A stretch of 64,000 bases of DNA from Martinezella lusitana. Lineage in GTDB: Bacteria; Pseudomonadota; Alphaproteobacteria; Rhizobiales; Rhizobiaceae. Below the pieces are notes generated by a model. The model searched no databases, was not told the origin of the DNA, and saw only the letters and a list, made by a program, of their open reading frames with translations. Below, in pieces: positions 25,736 through 34,496 of this stretch (positions are counted from its first letter, which is position 1; each line of letters begins with the position of its first letter). A program made the position numbers and the translations under genes. The stretch is taken from positions 62,001 through 126,000 of the forward strand of contig NZ_WUEY01000012.1 in NCBI RefSeq assembly GCF_010668395.1, read 5' to 3'.

Positions 25736-25847
25736 TCGCAAGCACGGTCGCAAGATCGTGTCCGCTACTGCGGCAATTGTCCGCAGTGCACCCGAGCTGA
25801 ATTTGCCGCCAAAAACGCATTATCGGACATCTTTGTCATTATGTAGA

Positions 25848-26995
25848 ATGGTCCAGATCAGCGAGCAAAACAGTGAAAATCACGTCGAGGGAATCTCGGC
25901 GCCGCCTCTCAGTACGAATCCGAAGGTATTGGGCGAAAGCCCCCTCCCCTCTTTCGTCGGCGAGGACCACGCACCAGCATATCTCGCCAGTCTTGGTAAT
26001 CGCGCCTGCGTTTATGGCGAGGCTGCCAGTTTCGCCAACATGCGCAAAGCCTACGCCGGCGACTGGGGGCATTTTTCTGCATGATGCCGGCGGTCCAATC
26101 TTGCTCCCGTTCCCCCGCATCCGCAAGCTGTCGGGCTTGACATCACAGCCTGCGCTTCCGGCACGGCTGAACGAGCGCCAAGGTCAACCCTGTCTTAACC
26201 ATCGAACGACGCGTCTCCTCTCTCAGTTGCAACTCACAGCGCGGTCCTTCGTTCGATCGCAAGCAGCGACATATTTCCACTGTGATGGCCGGCATTCGCA
26301 ACAGCGATGCCAGGCCATCGGTCCAGAAGGAGGCGGCCGAAGATATCATCGCCATGGTCGAGATGCTTGATCGCGCTCCGCGCGGCCTGCGGGATCGGGC
26401 CATGCTGCCCGTCGCCTTTGCCGGCGGTCCGCGATGCTCCGAGATCGTCAGTCTCGATCTGAAGGCCGACCAGACCGAAGACGGACACGGCTGGGAAGTT
26501 TTGATCCCCTCTGTTGCCTTCAAGAATTCCGGCTCGTCCTTCTTCGGGCAAAAACCGTTCCGGCTGATCCTTCCGGATCTGCTCGATCTCTACAAATACC
26601 TCGAGGCCTACATCGACCGGCACCGCGGTGTGCTGCTCGGCAGTGCGCAAGATCCCGGAACGTTTTTCGTGAAGACCGTGAAGACGACCAGCTACGATGC
26701 GGCTTATGACTCGACAAAGTTTTATGAGGCCTGGAGGACGATCATCCAGCGCTACGGGATCTATAATTCCTACACCGGTCGCGGCGCGATCAAGGGCTTG
26801 CTGCCGCATGGTCCGCATAACCTGCGGGATATCCTGGCAACGCACATTCTAAAGCAGACCGGATCCTATGAGCAGGCAAGCTATGCAATCCAGGACACGC
26901 CTGATGTCGTACAGCAGCATTACGGCCGCTTCCTGCCGCAGGACAAGGCAGCACTCGCGGCAAAAATCTTGAATCAAGTGTGGGAAGCCGCTTAG
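25848..26995 (+). pseudogene. broken, chimeric tyrosine recombinase
   Basis: The region reads as a rhizobial site-specific integrase in pieces. An N-terminal piece (PSFVGEDHAPAYLASL...KAYAGDWGHFSA) stops at an in-frame TGA at 26082-26084 where such proteins have tryptophan (SAWC). Similarity continues in frame past it (CRRSNLAPVPPHPQAVGL), then shifts frame near 26190 (TIERRVSSLSCNSQRGPSFD) into the open frame 26282-26995. From about 26510 the sequence resembles a different recombinase ending with box-II-like HNLRDILATHILKQTGSYEQ and the catalytic Tyr in QQHYGRFLP. So the relic is damaged and appears to be a hybrid of two integrases. It borders the catabolic island. Confidence 0.78.
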
Positions 26996-27088
26996 TCAGA
27001 AAGAGTGGAGCGCTCTGGTGCTCCACCCGCCTCGCCGAACAAACCGCCTCGGATGCTGCTTCGAAATAAGCTCGTGGCGCAAGAAGGA

Positions 27089-27781
27089 TCAGCGCATTTC
27101 GAGCATGGTCAGCGCATTTTCGATCGCGGCTCCTGAAGCGGTATTGTCGAAGACGCACCAACCATCCGGCGTCAACAGGTCTGAGAACGACCTGATCTCG
27201 TCGTCGGTATAGCTGGAATAGTAGATCTTTGGCTTTCCATGCAGTCGAACGTATTTCGGCGGCGTTTCGAAATCTTCCGCCGGCCATACCGGCGCCGGAT
27301 CGGCAAGAACCCGGTCGATCGCATAGGTCTTCAGCAGATCCAGTGCTTCGGCCGATGCCCAGCTCTTGTGCCGCACCTCCACGACGATCGGTCCGCCGTC
27401 GGCATCCCGTATTGTTTTGAACGCGGTTTCGAGCGCATCATCATCGAACGCAAGCGACGGAGGCAGCTGGCAAAGCAGTGGTCCGCGGTTTTCTCCAAGG
27501 GGTGCGATATCTTCAAGGAAAATGTCGAACGGCTCGGCGATGTCTTTCATCGCTCGGATGTGAGTAATCTCTCTGGGGATCTTTACCGCGAACCGAAATC
27601 TGTCCGGGACGGATTCCGCCCACCGTGCGAAGGTCGAAGTCTTGTGCCGACGGTAAAAGGTCGAATTGATCTCGACACCGTCGAAGACCGAGGCGTATCG
27701 GCTTAAGCCACTTCCTTCCTGCGCAAACCGGCCGGCCACCTTTTTCGGGATGGACCAGGCCGCAGTGGCAATGATCGGCAA
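27089..27781 (-). CDS. DUF72 (YecE-like) protein
   Basis: A 230-residue DUF72 protein with a TIM-barrel-like pattern: IIATAAWSIPKKVAGRF, GVEINSTFYRRHKTSTFARW, RFAVKIPREITH, GPLLCQLPPSLAF, VVEVRHKSWAS and the late VFDNTASGAAIENA. No reaction is established for the family. The conserved frame begins at a TTG at 27781 with GGAG seven bases upstream; an overlapping ATG four bases earlier is in another frame, so either TTG is the real start or one base has been gained. It is convergent with the recombinase relic and divergent from the DUF3072 pseudogene. Confidence 0.8.
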   Translation of the reverse strand: MPIIATAAWSIPKKVAGRFAQEGSGLSRYASVFDGVEINSTFYRRHKTSTFARWAESVPDRFRFAVKIPREITHIRAMKDIAEPFDIFLEDIAPLGENRGPLLCQLPPSLAFDDDALETAFKTIRDADGGPIVVEVRHKSWASAEALDLLKTYAIDRVLADPAPVWPAEDFETPPKYVRLHGKPKIYYSSYTDDEIRSFSDLLTPDGWCVFDNTASGAAIENALTMLEMR

Positions 27782-27862
27782 TCATCTTCTCCTCGGTTTG
27801 CAAACGCGCAAGCGAAACGAAGAGGCCGACATCACAGTTCCCGTCTGATTGAGCAACGTCCC

Positions 27863-27888
27863 GGAACCATCAGCCACCAAAGAATGTT
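27863..27888 (+). promoter_or_regulatory. EcfG-type general-stress promoter
   Basis: GGAAC, 17 bases, then TGTT, close to the alphaproteobacterial EcfG consensus (GGAAC-N16/17-CGTT). It lies 25 bases before the DUF3072 reading frame. Confidence 0.5.
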
Positions 27889-27913
27889 TGCAGAACGAAT
27901 TCAGGAGATCGCT

Positions 27914-28132
27914 ATGAGTGACAACAACCCGGAAATCGATATCTCTTCCAACACGCAGAAAGACCCGGGCGACTGGGCCAGCGGTGACGAGCCGATGACC
28001 AGCGCACAGCGCCCCTATCTGAAGACCCTGTCGGAGCAGACACATCAGCCCGATGCCTAACCCGAGGATCTGACAAAGGCGGAAGCCTCGAAAAGGATCG
28101 ACAAACTCAAGCAGTCGCTAGACCTGGAGTGA
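27914..28132 (+). pseudogene. DUF3072 stress protein with in-frame stop
   Basis: The frame encodes the DUF3072 signature KDPGDWASGDEPMTSAQRPY, then LKTLSEQTHQPDA, and meets TAA at 28058-28060. Reading on in the same frame gives PEDLTKAEASKRIDKLKQSL and a normal stop at 28130-28132, which is exactly the rest of the family domain. A single nonsense change therefore splits a 72-codon gene. GGAG precedes the ATG, and an EcfG-like promoter stands upstream. A 48-residue N-terminal product could still be made. Confidence 0.85.
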
Positions 28133-28138
28133 CGCAAT

Positions 28139-28598
28139 ATGGCGCCGATCATCCGGGGGATCGAAGGAACGCGTGCCGAGGCGGACCTCGTCTCGCGTCG
28201 GTGGAGCTGGCCAGGACAAAACAAGCGGCCGGTCTACAATTTCCGCTCCGACGGACGCGAGCTCAACTCCAATCGCTGCCTGATCATTGCTGACGGCTTC
28301 TATGAGTTTACCAATCCGACGGAAAAGGGAAAAAAGCGCAAGGACAAGTGGCTCTTCACCAAGAAGGACGAGCCGATCTTCTGCATTGCCGGAATCTGGC
28401 GCGATACACCCGATGTCGGTGAAGCCTTCACCATGCTGACGATGGATCCCGGCCCCGATATCGCAACCCTATCACGACCGGCAGATCGTCATCCTTGAGC
28501 GAGACGCCTGGGCGGACTGGCTCGATCCGGCCGTCTCGGCGAAATCCCTGATCAGGCCGCTGCCCGCCGGCAATCTGCATGTGGAACAGGTTGGCTAA
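28139..28598 (+). pseudogene. SRAP (YedK/HMCES-like) gene, truncated and frameshifted
   Basis: The frame from 28139 encodes the middle of an SOS-response-associated peptidase domain (NSNRCLIIADGFYEF, IFCIAGIWRDTPD). It lacks the N-terminal MC-start whose Cys2 crosslinks abasic DNA. Near 28465 one extra A moves the reading out of frame; in the other frame the family ending continues (PYHDRQIVILERDAWADWLD, then SLIRPLPAGNLHVEQVG) to a stop at 28596-28598. The gene has therefore lost its catalytic start and is shifted. Its neighbour DUF3072 is also broken. Confidence 0.82.
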
Positions 28599-28828
28599 TG
28601 CGATTTTGCTTTCCCTACAGCCACGCCTTCCCAAATGAACGCGTCACCGTCGAAGACGATGGCACGAGCGAGCCAGCATGCCTGGTCGAGTTTGCCCACG
28701 GTATGACGGTGATCTCGGCGTGGCGGCGCGAGAGGAGACCATTGCTCTCGATATCACGATTGCCGCCAGGCACTGGCGATTGGTACATGGGCTCGGATGG
28801 AATCTGGCGGACGAAGCGGAGGACTTGA
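28598..28828 (+). CDS. small hypothetical protein
   Basis: A 76-codon frame whose ATG overlaps the stop of the SRAP relic (TAATG), so it would be translationally coupled. The product (MRFCFPYSHAFPNERVTVED...) has no motif I recognise. The overlap and the mixed polar composition are the only support; it could be a chance frame in a decaying region. The following stretch to 29050 shows no gene. Confidence 0.3.
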   Translation: MRFCFPYSHAFPNERVTVEDDGTSEPACLVEFAHGMTVISAWRRERRPLLSISRLPPGTGDWYMGSDGIWRTKRRT

Positions 28829-29050
28829 ACCGCCCCGCAAACCGATCGGGAACAAAATATGCGTTGGACGCTTCTCTCTTCCGAGGTCGCGTGTCGTGTC
28901 AACCGGACGTGACAGGGATGACGAACGCAGGGATTTTTCCGGTTTCTCCTTGCGGCCAACGAAATGGCAGTCGAGCGTCCCACCTGTCCGGCCCGCGCCT
29001 CAGCTCCGTCGTCATTCGACGCGGGGGGCGGATGTGTATCGGGGACTGCC

Positions 29051-31714
29051 ATGGCCAGCGACAAGCTCTCAACTTACAAGCAGAAGCGCGATTTCCAGAA
29101 GACACAGGAGCCGAGCGGCCAGGCGACGCTGAAGGCATCGAACCGTCGCCGGTTCGTCATCCAGAAACATGACGCGACCCGGCTACACTACGATCTCCGT
29201 CTTGAGCTTGATGGCGTGTTCAAATCCTGGGCGGTGACCAAGGGACCGTCGCTCGATCCGCATGACAAGCGCCTTGCCGTAGAGGTCGAGGACCATCCGC
29301 TCGACTACGGCGATTTCGAGGGCACGATCCCGAAAGGTCAGTATGGCGGCGGCACGGTCATGCTCTGGGACCGCGGCTATTGGGACCCGGAAGGCGATAA
29401 GAGCCCGGAGCAGGCTCTGGCCAAAGGTGATTTCAAGTTCACCCTGGAGGGCGAGCGTCTGCATGGCAGCTTCGTCCTCGTGCGCATGCGCAACGACCGT
29501 GACGGCAGCAAACGAACCAACTGGCTGCTGATCAAACATCACGACAGCTTTTCAGTCGAGGAGAATGGTGCGGCAGTCCTGGATGAGAACGCAACCTCCG
29601 TCGCATCCGGCCGGACAATGGAAGCGATCGCCGCCGGCAAGGGCCGGAAGCCGAAGCCGTTCATGGTTCAGAGCGGCGACGTTCAGGCAGACGCGGTGTG
29701 GGACAGCAACCACGGTCTCGCCGCCGAAGAACGCAAAGCCGAAACGAAAACCAAAAAGAAGCCGGCGGCGGCCAAGGCTGCCAAGTCCGCAATGCCGGAC
29801 TTCATCGCGCCGCAACTCTGCGAAATGCGCGAGCGCCCGCCCTCGGCAGATGGCTGGATCCATGAGATCAAGTTCGACGGTTACCGCATCCAGATGCGCA
29901 TCGAAAACGGCGAGGTGACGCTCAAAACCCGCAAGGGCCTCGACTGGACGACAAAATATCCGGCGATCGCCGTTTCCGGTGCCGCGCTTCCTGACGCCAT
30001 CATCGACGGCGAGATCTGCGCCCTCGATGAGAACGGCGCACCAGACTTCGCAGCACTTCAGGCAGCGCTCTCCGAAGGAAAGACCGACGAGCTGGTATTC
30101 TTCGCCTTCGACCTATTATTCAGTGGCGATGAGGATTTGCGGGAACGCCCTTTGACAGAGCGCAAGGAATGGTTGCAGCAACTACTCATGGACGCTGGCG
30201 AAGATCCGCGGTTGCGCTTCGTAGAACATTTCGAAACTGGCGGCGACGCCGTTCTGAAATCGGCCTGCAAGCTCTCGCTCGAAGGCATCGTGTCCAAACA
30301 GGCGGATGCTCCCTATCAATCCGGCCGCACCGACACCTGGGTCAAATCGAAGTGCCGGGCCGGCCATGAGGTGGTGATCGGCGCATATGCCAAGACCAAC
30401 AGCAAGTTCCGCTCGCTGCTTGTCGGCGTCAACCGCGGCAGCCATTTCGTCTATGTCGGCCGCGTCGGCACGGGCTATGGCGCCGGCAAAGTCGAGGTCC
30501 TGCTGCCCAAGCTGCGCGCGCTCGAAACGGCCAAGTCACCGTTCACCGGTATTGGGGCGCCGAAGAAGGATGCCAACGTCGTCTGGGTGAAGCCGGAACT
30601 CGTGGCGGAGATCGAGTTTGCCGGCTGGACCGCCGACGGGCTTGTCCGCCAGGCAGCGTTCAAGGGGCTGCGTGAAGACAAGCCAGCAGGGGAAGTCGTC
30701 GCCGAAAAGCCGGTTGAGCCGGCTGAGGTGGAAACGCCTGATCCAGAGAAACAAGCCAAACCCAAACGACCGACGCCGCCGCCGCGCAAGGGCGGCAAGG
30801 AAGATGTTATGGGCGTGTTGATCTCCAACCCCGACAAGCCGCTCTGGCCGGACGCCAATGATGGTGAACCGGTGACGAAGGTGGAACTGGCACGTTATTA
30901 CGAAGCGGTCGGATCCTGGATGATTGACCACATCAAGGGGCGGCCATGCTCGATCATCCGAACGCCGGATGGCATCGGCGGCGAGCAGTTTTTCCAGCGC
31001 CACGCGATGCCGGGAACCTCAAACCTGCTCGAACTGGTGACCGTATTCGGCGAAAAAAAGCCTTATCTGCAGATCGATCGCGTCGAGGGCCTGGCCGCCA
31101 TCGCCCAGATCGGCGGCGTGGAGCTGCATCCGTGGAATTGCGAGCCGAAACAGCCCGGGGTTCCGGGTCGCCTCGTCTTCGATCTCGATCCGGGTCCGGA
31201 CGTTCTCTTCTCGACCGTTATCGAAGCCGCCCGCGAGATGCGCGATCGGTTGGAAGAACTCGGCCTCGTCAGCTTCTGCAAGACCACCGGCGGCAAAGGC
31301 CTCCACGTCGTCACGCCGCTTGCTATAGCGAAGGGCAAGAAACTGGCGTGGCCCGAGGCAAAGGGTTTTGCCCACGATGTTTGCCTGCAGATGGCGCGCG
31401 ACAACCCGGATCTCTATCTGATCAAGATGGCGAAGAACCAGCGCAATGGCCGCATCTTCCTCGACTATCTGCGCAACGACCGGATGGCGACGGCGGTTGC
31501 ACCTCTGTCGCCGCGCGCCCGTCCCGGCGCCACGGTGTCCATGCCGCTCACCTGGAGCCAGATGAAAGCGGATCTTGACCCGAAGAGGTTCACGATCCGG
31601 ACCGTTCCGGCCTTACTGGAGAAGACGACCGCATGGCAGGATTATTGCGACGGACAGCGCTCACTCGAACAGGCGATAAAACGGCTTGCCAAATCGATGA
31701 AGCAGGCAGCCTGA
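29051..31714 (+). CDS. ligD: multidomain DNA ligase D for non-homologous end joining
   Basis: An 887-residue LigD with all three domains in rhizobial order. The 3'-phosphoesterase domain is at about residues 35-190 (RFVIQKHDATRLHYDLRLE, GTIPKGQYGGGTVMLWD). The ATP-dependent ligase domain is at about 240-560, with nucleotidyl lysine in HEIKFDGYR and motif IV-like LEGIVSKQAD. The primase-polymerase domain is at about 610-880 (HPWNCEPKQPGVPGRLVFDL, DLDPGPDV, TTGGKGLHVV). The ATG at 29051 follows the pattern of homologues (MASDKLSTYKQKRDF); the frame is open upstream but without similarity. It acts with Ku, encoded at 39314-40405, to trim, fill and seal double-strand breaks. Confidence 0.96.
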   Translation: MASDKLSTYKQKRDFQKTQEPSGQATLKASNRRRFVIQKHDATRLHYDLRLELDGVFKSWAVTKGPSLDPHDKRLAVEVEDHPLDYGDFEGTIPKGQYGGGTVMLWDRGYWDPEGDKSPEQALAKGDFKFTLEGERLHGSFVLVRMRNDRDGSKRTNWLLIKHHDSFSVEENGAAVLDENATSVASGRTMEAIAAGKGRKPKPFMVQSGDVQADAVWDSNHGLAAEERKAETKTKKKPAAAKAAKSAMPDFIAPQLCEMRERPPSADGWIHEIKFDGYRIQMRIENGEVTLKTRKGLDWTTKYPAIAVSGAALPDAIIDGEICALDENGAPDFAALQAALSEGKTDELVFFAFDLLFSGDEDLRERPLTERKEWLQQLLMDAGEDPRLRFVEHFETGGDAVLKSACKLSLEGIVSKQADAPYQSGRTDTWVKSKCRAGHEVVIGAYAKTNSKFRSLLVGVNRGSHFVYVGRVGTGYGAGKVEVLLPKLRALETAKSPFTGIGAPKKDANVVWVKPELVAEIEFAGWTADGLVRQAAFKGLREDKPAGEVVAEKPVEPAEVETPDPEKQAKPKRPTPPPRKGGKEDVMGVLISNPDKPLWPDANDGEPVTKVELARYYEAVGSWMIDHIKGRPCSIIRTPDGIGGEQFFQRHAMPGTSNLLELVTVFGEKKPYLQIDRVEGLAAIAQIGGVELHPWNCEPKQPGVPGRLVFDLDPGPDVLFSTVIEAAREMRDRLEELGLVSFCKTTGGKGLHVVTPLAIAKGKKLAWPEAKGFAHDVCLQMARDNPDLYLIKMAKNQRNGRIFLDYLRNDRMATAVAPLSPRARPGATVSMPLTWSQMKADLDPKRFTIRTVPALLEKTTAWQDYCDGQRSLEQAIKRLAKSMKQAA

Positions 31715-31732
31715 GAGGCGCGGCTCTTTGCT

Positions 31733-32008
31733 TCAGGCACGGTCAAATGTGAAGGATGTCAGTAGTGTCGTGACGAAGTTGCTCGCCTTTTCTTTAACGA
31801 GCATCTCGGTCCATTCGTCGGTTCCGCGCAGCCGCAGGTCCGTATAAATGCTGTCGACCGCTCCCTCTTCAATGCGCTTGATGTGGTCCATAAATGCCTG
31901 CTCCCCGCCCGTATGATACATGTCCCGAATGACCATCCGCAGGATTTCCTGAATCGCAATTTGCCAGGCCGTATTGATCGCCTGTATCTCACCTGTATTT
32001 TCTGTCAT
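31733..32008 (-). CDS. small hypothetical protein
   Basis: A 91-residue acidic, mostly helical protein (MTENTGEIQAINTAWQIAIQ..., ending TTLLTSFTFDRA). The ATG at 32008 has CAGGAG at proper distance; nine codons of frame upstream are unlikely to be used. It converges on ligD with a 19-base gap. I do not recognise a domain. Confidence 0.6.
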   Translation of the reverse strand: MTENTGEIQAINTAWQIAIQEILRMVIRDMYHTGGEQAFMDHIKRIEEGAVDSIYTDLRLRGTDEWTEMLVKEKASNFVTTLLTSFTFDRA

Positions 32009-32134
32009 GGAGACTCCTGTGAGACGAGATGGCATATGCCAACCCGGAAAGGGGCCTGGTCGCTCATACGGCGATGCCGCGTCGACCAGCCTTGAGTGTT
32101 CGATCGGTCACGTGCATGCCGCCGATCCAAGAAC

Positions 32135-32506
32135 CTAAGCCTGTCTTGCTTTGCGATTGGCGTAGCGCCGATCGCGTTCAGCCTTTCGCGCCGCCTCATC
32201 CTCGATCACGTGTGCGATTCGGTTCTTCTCGCGTGCCTCCGTCTCGGCTCGCGCCTTGGCAGCCACGGCTTCCAGCTGCTCCGCTGCCTCGGTCACCAGG
32301 CGCTCCGACTCCGCGAGTTTCACCCGCTCGCGCTCAAGGCGCCGCTCTTCCCTGGCTGCTGCAACGGCGATGCGTTCCCCCTGCCTTGCTAAGCTGGTTG
32401 GCTCGGCTGCGGTCTTTGCAGAGCGATAGGCACTCAGGAGAGCGGTCTTTGCATCCGCCGATGCCATGCGGCGATCGGCGAGTTCATTGTTTCTGGCGTT
32501 CTTCAA
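32135..32506 (-). CDS. DUF6481-type coiled-coil protein
   Basis: A 123-residue, highly charged, alanine-, arginine- and glutamate-rich helical protein (MKNARNNELADRRMASADAK..., ending EARKAERDRRYANRKARQA). This is the composition of the rhizobial DUF6481 proteins often found near cold-shock genes. A long coiled coil is likely across residues 45-115. Function unknown. The cold-shock gene cspA lies upstream on the same strand, with a broken small gene between. Confidence 0.65.
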   Translation of the reverse strand: MKNARNNELADRRMASADAKTALLSAYRSAKTAAEPTSLARQGERIAVAAAREERRLERERVKLAESERLVTEAAEQLEAVAAKARAETEAREKNRIAHVIEDEAARKAERDRRYANRKARQA

Positions 32507-32538
32507 GCGTTTGTCCTTAGATCGTGTTGCTGGAGAGG

Positions 32539-32763
32539 TCAGCGGGTTTTCGCTCGTCTGGTGAGCAGAGAGGCAGTCGCTGTCGCGCGGTCGTGCGCTT
32601 CCTTTGCCAGCCGTGCTTCGCGAAGGCGCAGGGTCTTTTCCTCGCGGGAGCGGACGATGGAATCAAGCTCTTCGACCGCGCTGTTGCGGGCGAAAAATTG
32701 CGATTGCGCATTGCCGAAGGCGATCTCGGCCTACTGGCGAGATTTGCTATGTGTCTGTGACAT
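32539..32763 (-). pseudogene. small helical protein gene with in-frame TAG
   Basis: From the ATG at 32763 the frame gives MSQTHSKSRQ, then a TAG at 32731-32733, then AEIAFGNAQSQFFARNSAVE and EKTLRLREARLAKEAHDRA to a normal stop at 32539-32541. The part after the stop looks like a well-conserved small rhizobial protein, so a single nonsense change seems to have broken the gene. I recognise the pattern but no function. Confidence 0.6.
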
Positions 32764-32800
32764 GGGTTTTCCAGATCAGGCCGCCAGATACGGTGGCAAC

Positions 32801-32828
32801 AAAAAAGGCCAGGCAATTTGCCTGACCT
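32801..32828 (-). terminator. rho-independent terminator of cspA
   Basis: On the reverse strand AGGTCAGGC and GCCTGGCCT form a nine-pair stem (one G-T) around a five-base loop, followed directly by a run of T. It lies 65 bases after the cold-shock gene. Confidence 0.75.
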
Positions 32829-32893
32829 CGGATGGTATCATGCTCTCCACAGTGCCAGTACATCCGTGGTCAAAGGAAAGCGGATATCGGGTG

Positions 32894-33103
32894 TTAGGCA
32901 GCCTGGAGATTGCAAGCCGACATTTTGCCCGACTTGTTGTCGCGCTCAAGTTCGAAGCCAATCTTCTGGCCTTCGACCAGTTCACGCATGCCTGCGCGTT
33001 CGACGGCAGAAATGTGGACGAACGCATCGGCACCGCCATTGTCAGGCTGGATGAAGCCGAAGCCCTTGGTGGAATTGAACCATTTTACTGTGCCTGTGGT
33101 CAT
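32894..33103 (-). CDS. cspA: cold-shock protein
   Basis: A 69-residue CSD protein of standard length with the RNA-binding motifs KWFNSTKGFGFIQ and DAFVHISAVE. Acts as a single-strand nucleic acid chaperone. The ATG at 33103 (MTTGTVKWF) is the conventional start, with AAAGGG upstream; a frame extension of five codons is unlikely. A terminator follows at 32801-32828. Confidence 0.95.
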   Translation of the reverse strand: MTTGTVKWFNSTKGFGFIQPDNGGADAFVHISAVERAGMRELVEGQKIGFELERDNKSGKMSACNLQAA

Positions 33104-33118
33104 GATGAACCCTTTCAA

Positions 33119-33420
33119 AGCATAGAGAGAAGAACCGCGAAGCGATGCTCCGAGGACGGCGATAACGACTATTTTTGAAAGGAAGTTCGTTTAGAGCGCG
33201 GTGCCAATCGCGCGGTAGACAAAGCTCGGCAAGCAAAAGATCGATAACCGATGTATAGGCTGACCGCAGCTTGATGTCAACTTTTAGTTCTAGATATATT
33301 TTGACTCTCTTTGTGGTTGTGGTTTCGAATCTTACATCCGGCTTAACCATCACGCTGTGAGATCGCAAACGGCATAAAGGGCAGAACGCCCTATAAATAA
33401 GGCCATGCCATTTAAGTGGG
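33119..33420. other. 302-base spacer without a gene
   Basis: This is the upstream region of cspA, which may carry its long cold-shock leader. I see no open frame worth calling. At about 33420 it joins abruptly to the truncated kinase fragment. Confidence 0.5.
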
Positions 33421-33927
33421 GGAGCGCGCGGACATCGTCACAACGCTCATAACCGGGTCATGTCGATCGCGGCCGTACAGCGACAACTCTCGACATCACC
33501 TGGCGGCATCGTCGAACTGCGCAACTACTTCACGCAACTTTGCGAAAGCCTCGGCGCATTGATGATCGCGGACGAGGATCGGCTGTCGATATCGGTGAGC
33601 ATCGACGATAGTGCCGTCGAGGCAGACATGTCCGTGAGCCTGGGGCTGATCGTGACGGAATTGGTGATCAACGCCCTCAAGCACGCCTTCCCGAACCAGG
33701 ACACCGGCAGGATCGTGATCGACTATCGCTCGGCAGGCACTGACTGGACCCTTACCGTCATTGACAACGGAGTCGGTATGCCAGCCGGTAGCGATGCACT
33801 CAAGGCTGGTCTTGGCACCGCCATCGTCGAAGCGCTTGCAAGGAATCTGCAGGGCGAGATACAGTTGAGCGACGCCAGCCCTGGGACCACCGTGACAATC
33901 AGTCATCGCGGTGACGCCGACCACTGA
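33421..33927 (+). pseudogene. C-terminal fragment of HisKA_2/HWE-type sensor kinase
   Basis: Reading in frame from 33421 gives ARGHRHNAHNRVMSIAAVQRQL, the end of the dimerisation and phosphoacceptor domain of HisKA_2 kinases, followed by a full ATPase domain (SLGLIVTELVINALKHAFP, VIDNGVGMP, GLGTAIVEALARNL). The sensor part and the phosphoacceptor histidine box are missing, and there is no start codon before 33460. A protein starting there would be only an ATPase domain. It is probably a remnant left by a deletion. A broken response regulator lies downstream. Confidence 0.75.
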
Positions 33928-34019
33928 ACCAGAATTCCGGCGGTGGCATAGGACCGATTTCTCTCTGAAACGCTAACCCAAACCCGGGCTTCCCGGCTCA
34001 CACGAAAATCGAGCGACAT

Positions 34020-34340
34020 ATGTTTAATGGCAAGGCGGTCGTCCTGGTGGTCGAAAATAGCGCGATTATTCGAATGGGCGCTGTCGATCTGGTGCAATCT
34101 GCGGGCTACGAGGCGATCGAGGCGAACAATGCCGACGAGGCAATTCGTATCCTGGAATCCAGAGCCGGCATCGACCTGGTGTTCACCGACGTAGAGATGC
34201 CGGGAACGATGGACGGCATCAAGCTGTCCCACTAAATCCGCGATCGATGGCCGCCGGTAAAGTTGATCGTCGCTTCCGGCATTGCACTCCTCGAAGAGAC
34301 CAGCTTTCCCACGGGAAGCCAGTTCTTTTTAAAGCCCTAA
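34020..34340 (+). pseudogene. single-domain response regulator with in-frame stop
   Basis: The frame encodes a CheY-like receiver: VLVVENSAIIRMGAVDLVQS and the phosphoacceptor aspartate in LVFTDVEMPGTMDG. It meets TAA at 34233-34235 where homologues have tyrosine (HYIR). Reading through in frame gives IRDRWPPVKLIVASG and FFLKP, with the conserved lysine, then a stop at 34338-34340. The domain is thus cut after beta-3 and ends early. It and the kinase fragment upstream look like a dead two-component pair. Confidence 0.8.
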
Positions 34341-34383
34341 AGCATGCCAGCCATCGCCGCTGCGATGGCTGGCATGCTTTAGG
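34336..34383. terminator. 22-pair perfect hairpin
   Basis: CCTAAAGCATGCCAGCCATC with two further bases (34336-34357) is exactly complementary to 34362-34383 around a CGCT loop. Such a long perfect stem just after a gene end acts as a strong, possibly bidirectional terminator; it may instead be a mobile palindromic repeat. It overlaps the last codon and stop of the response-regulator relic. Confidence 0.7.
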
Positions 34384-34496
34384 ACGACTATAAGCTTCCG
34401 CAGCTTAGGCAGTCGCCCCAGTCGCTGACACTGCCATGCGGTCAATTCTGTTGTATAGATGGTGGGGGAACGAGACTGGCCAGGAACGAAGCAGGC

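Noticed and set aside
28795..28840. Reverse-strand GGTTCAAGTCC resembling a tRNA T loop, near TGGCGGA
   Set aside because: The T stem has a mismatch, the acceptor arm and CCA position do not fit, and no D or anticodon arm was found, so it is not called as a tRNA or att site.
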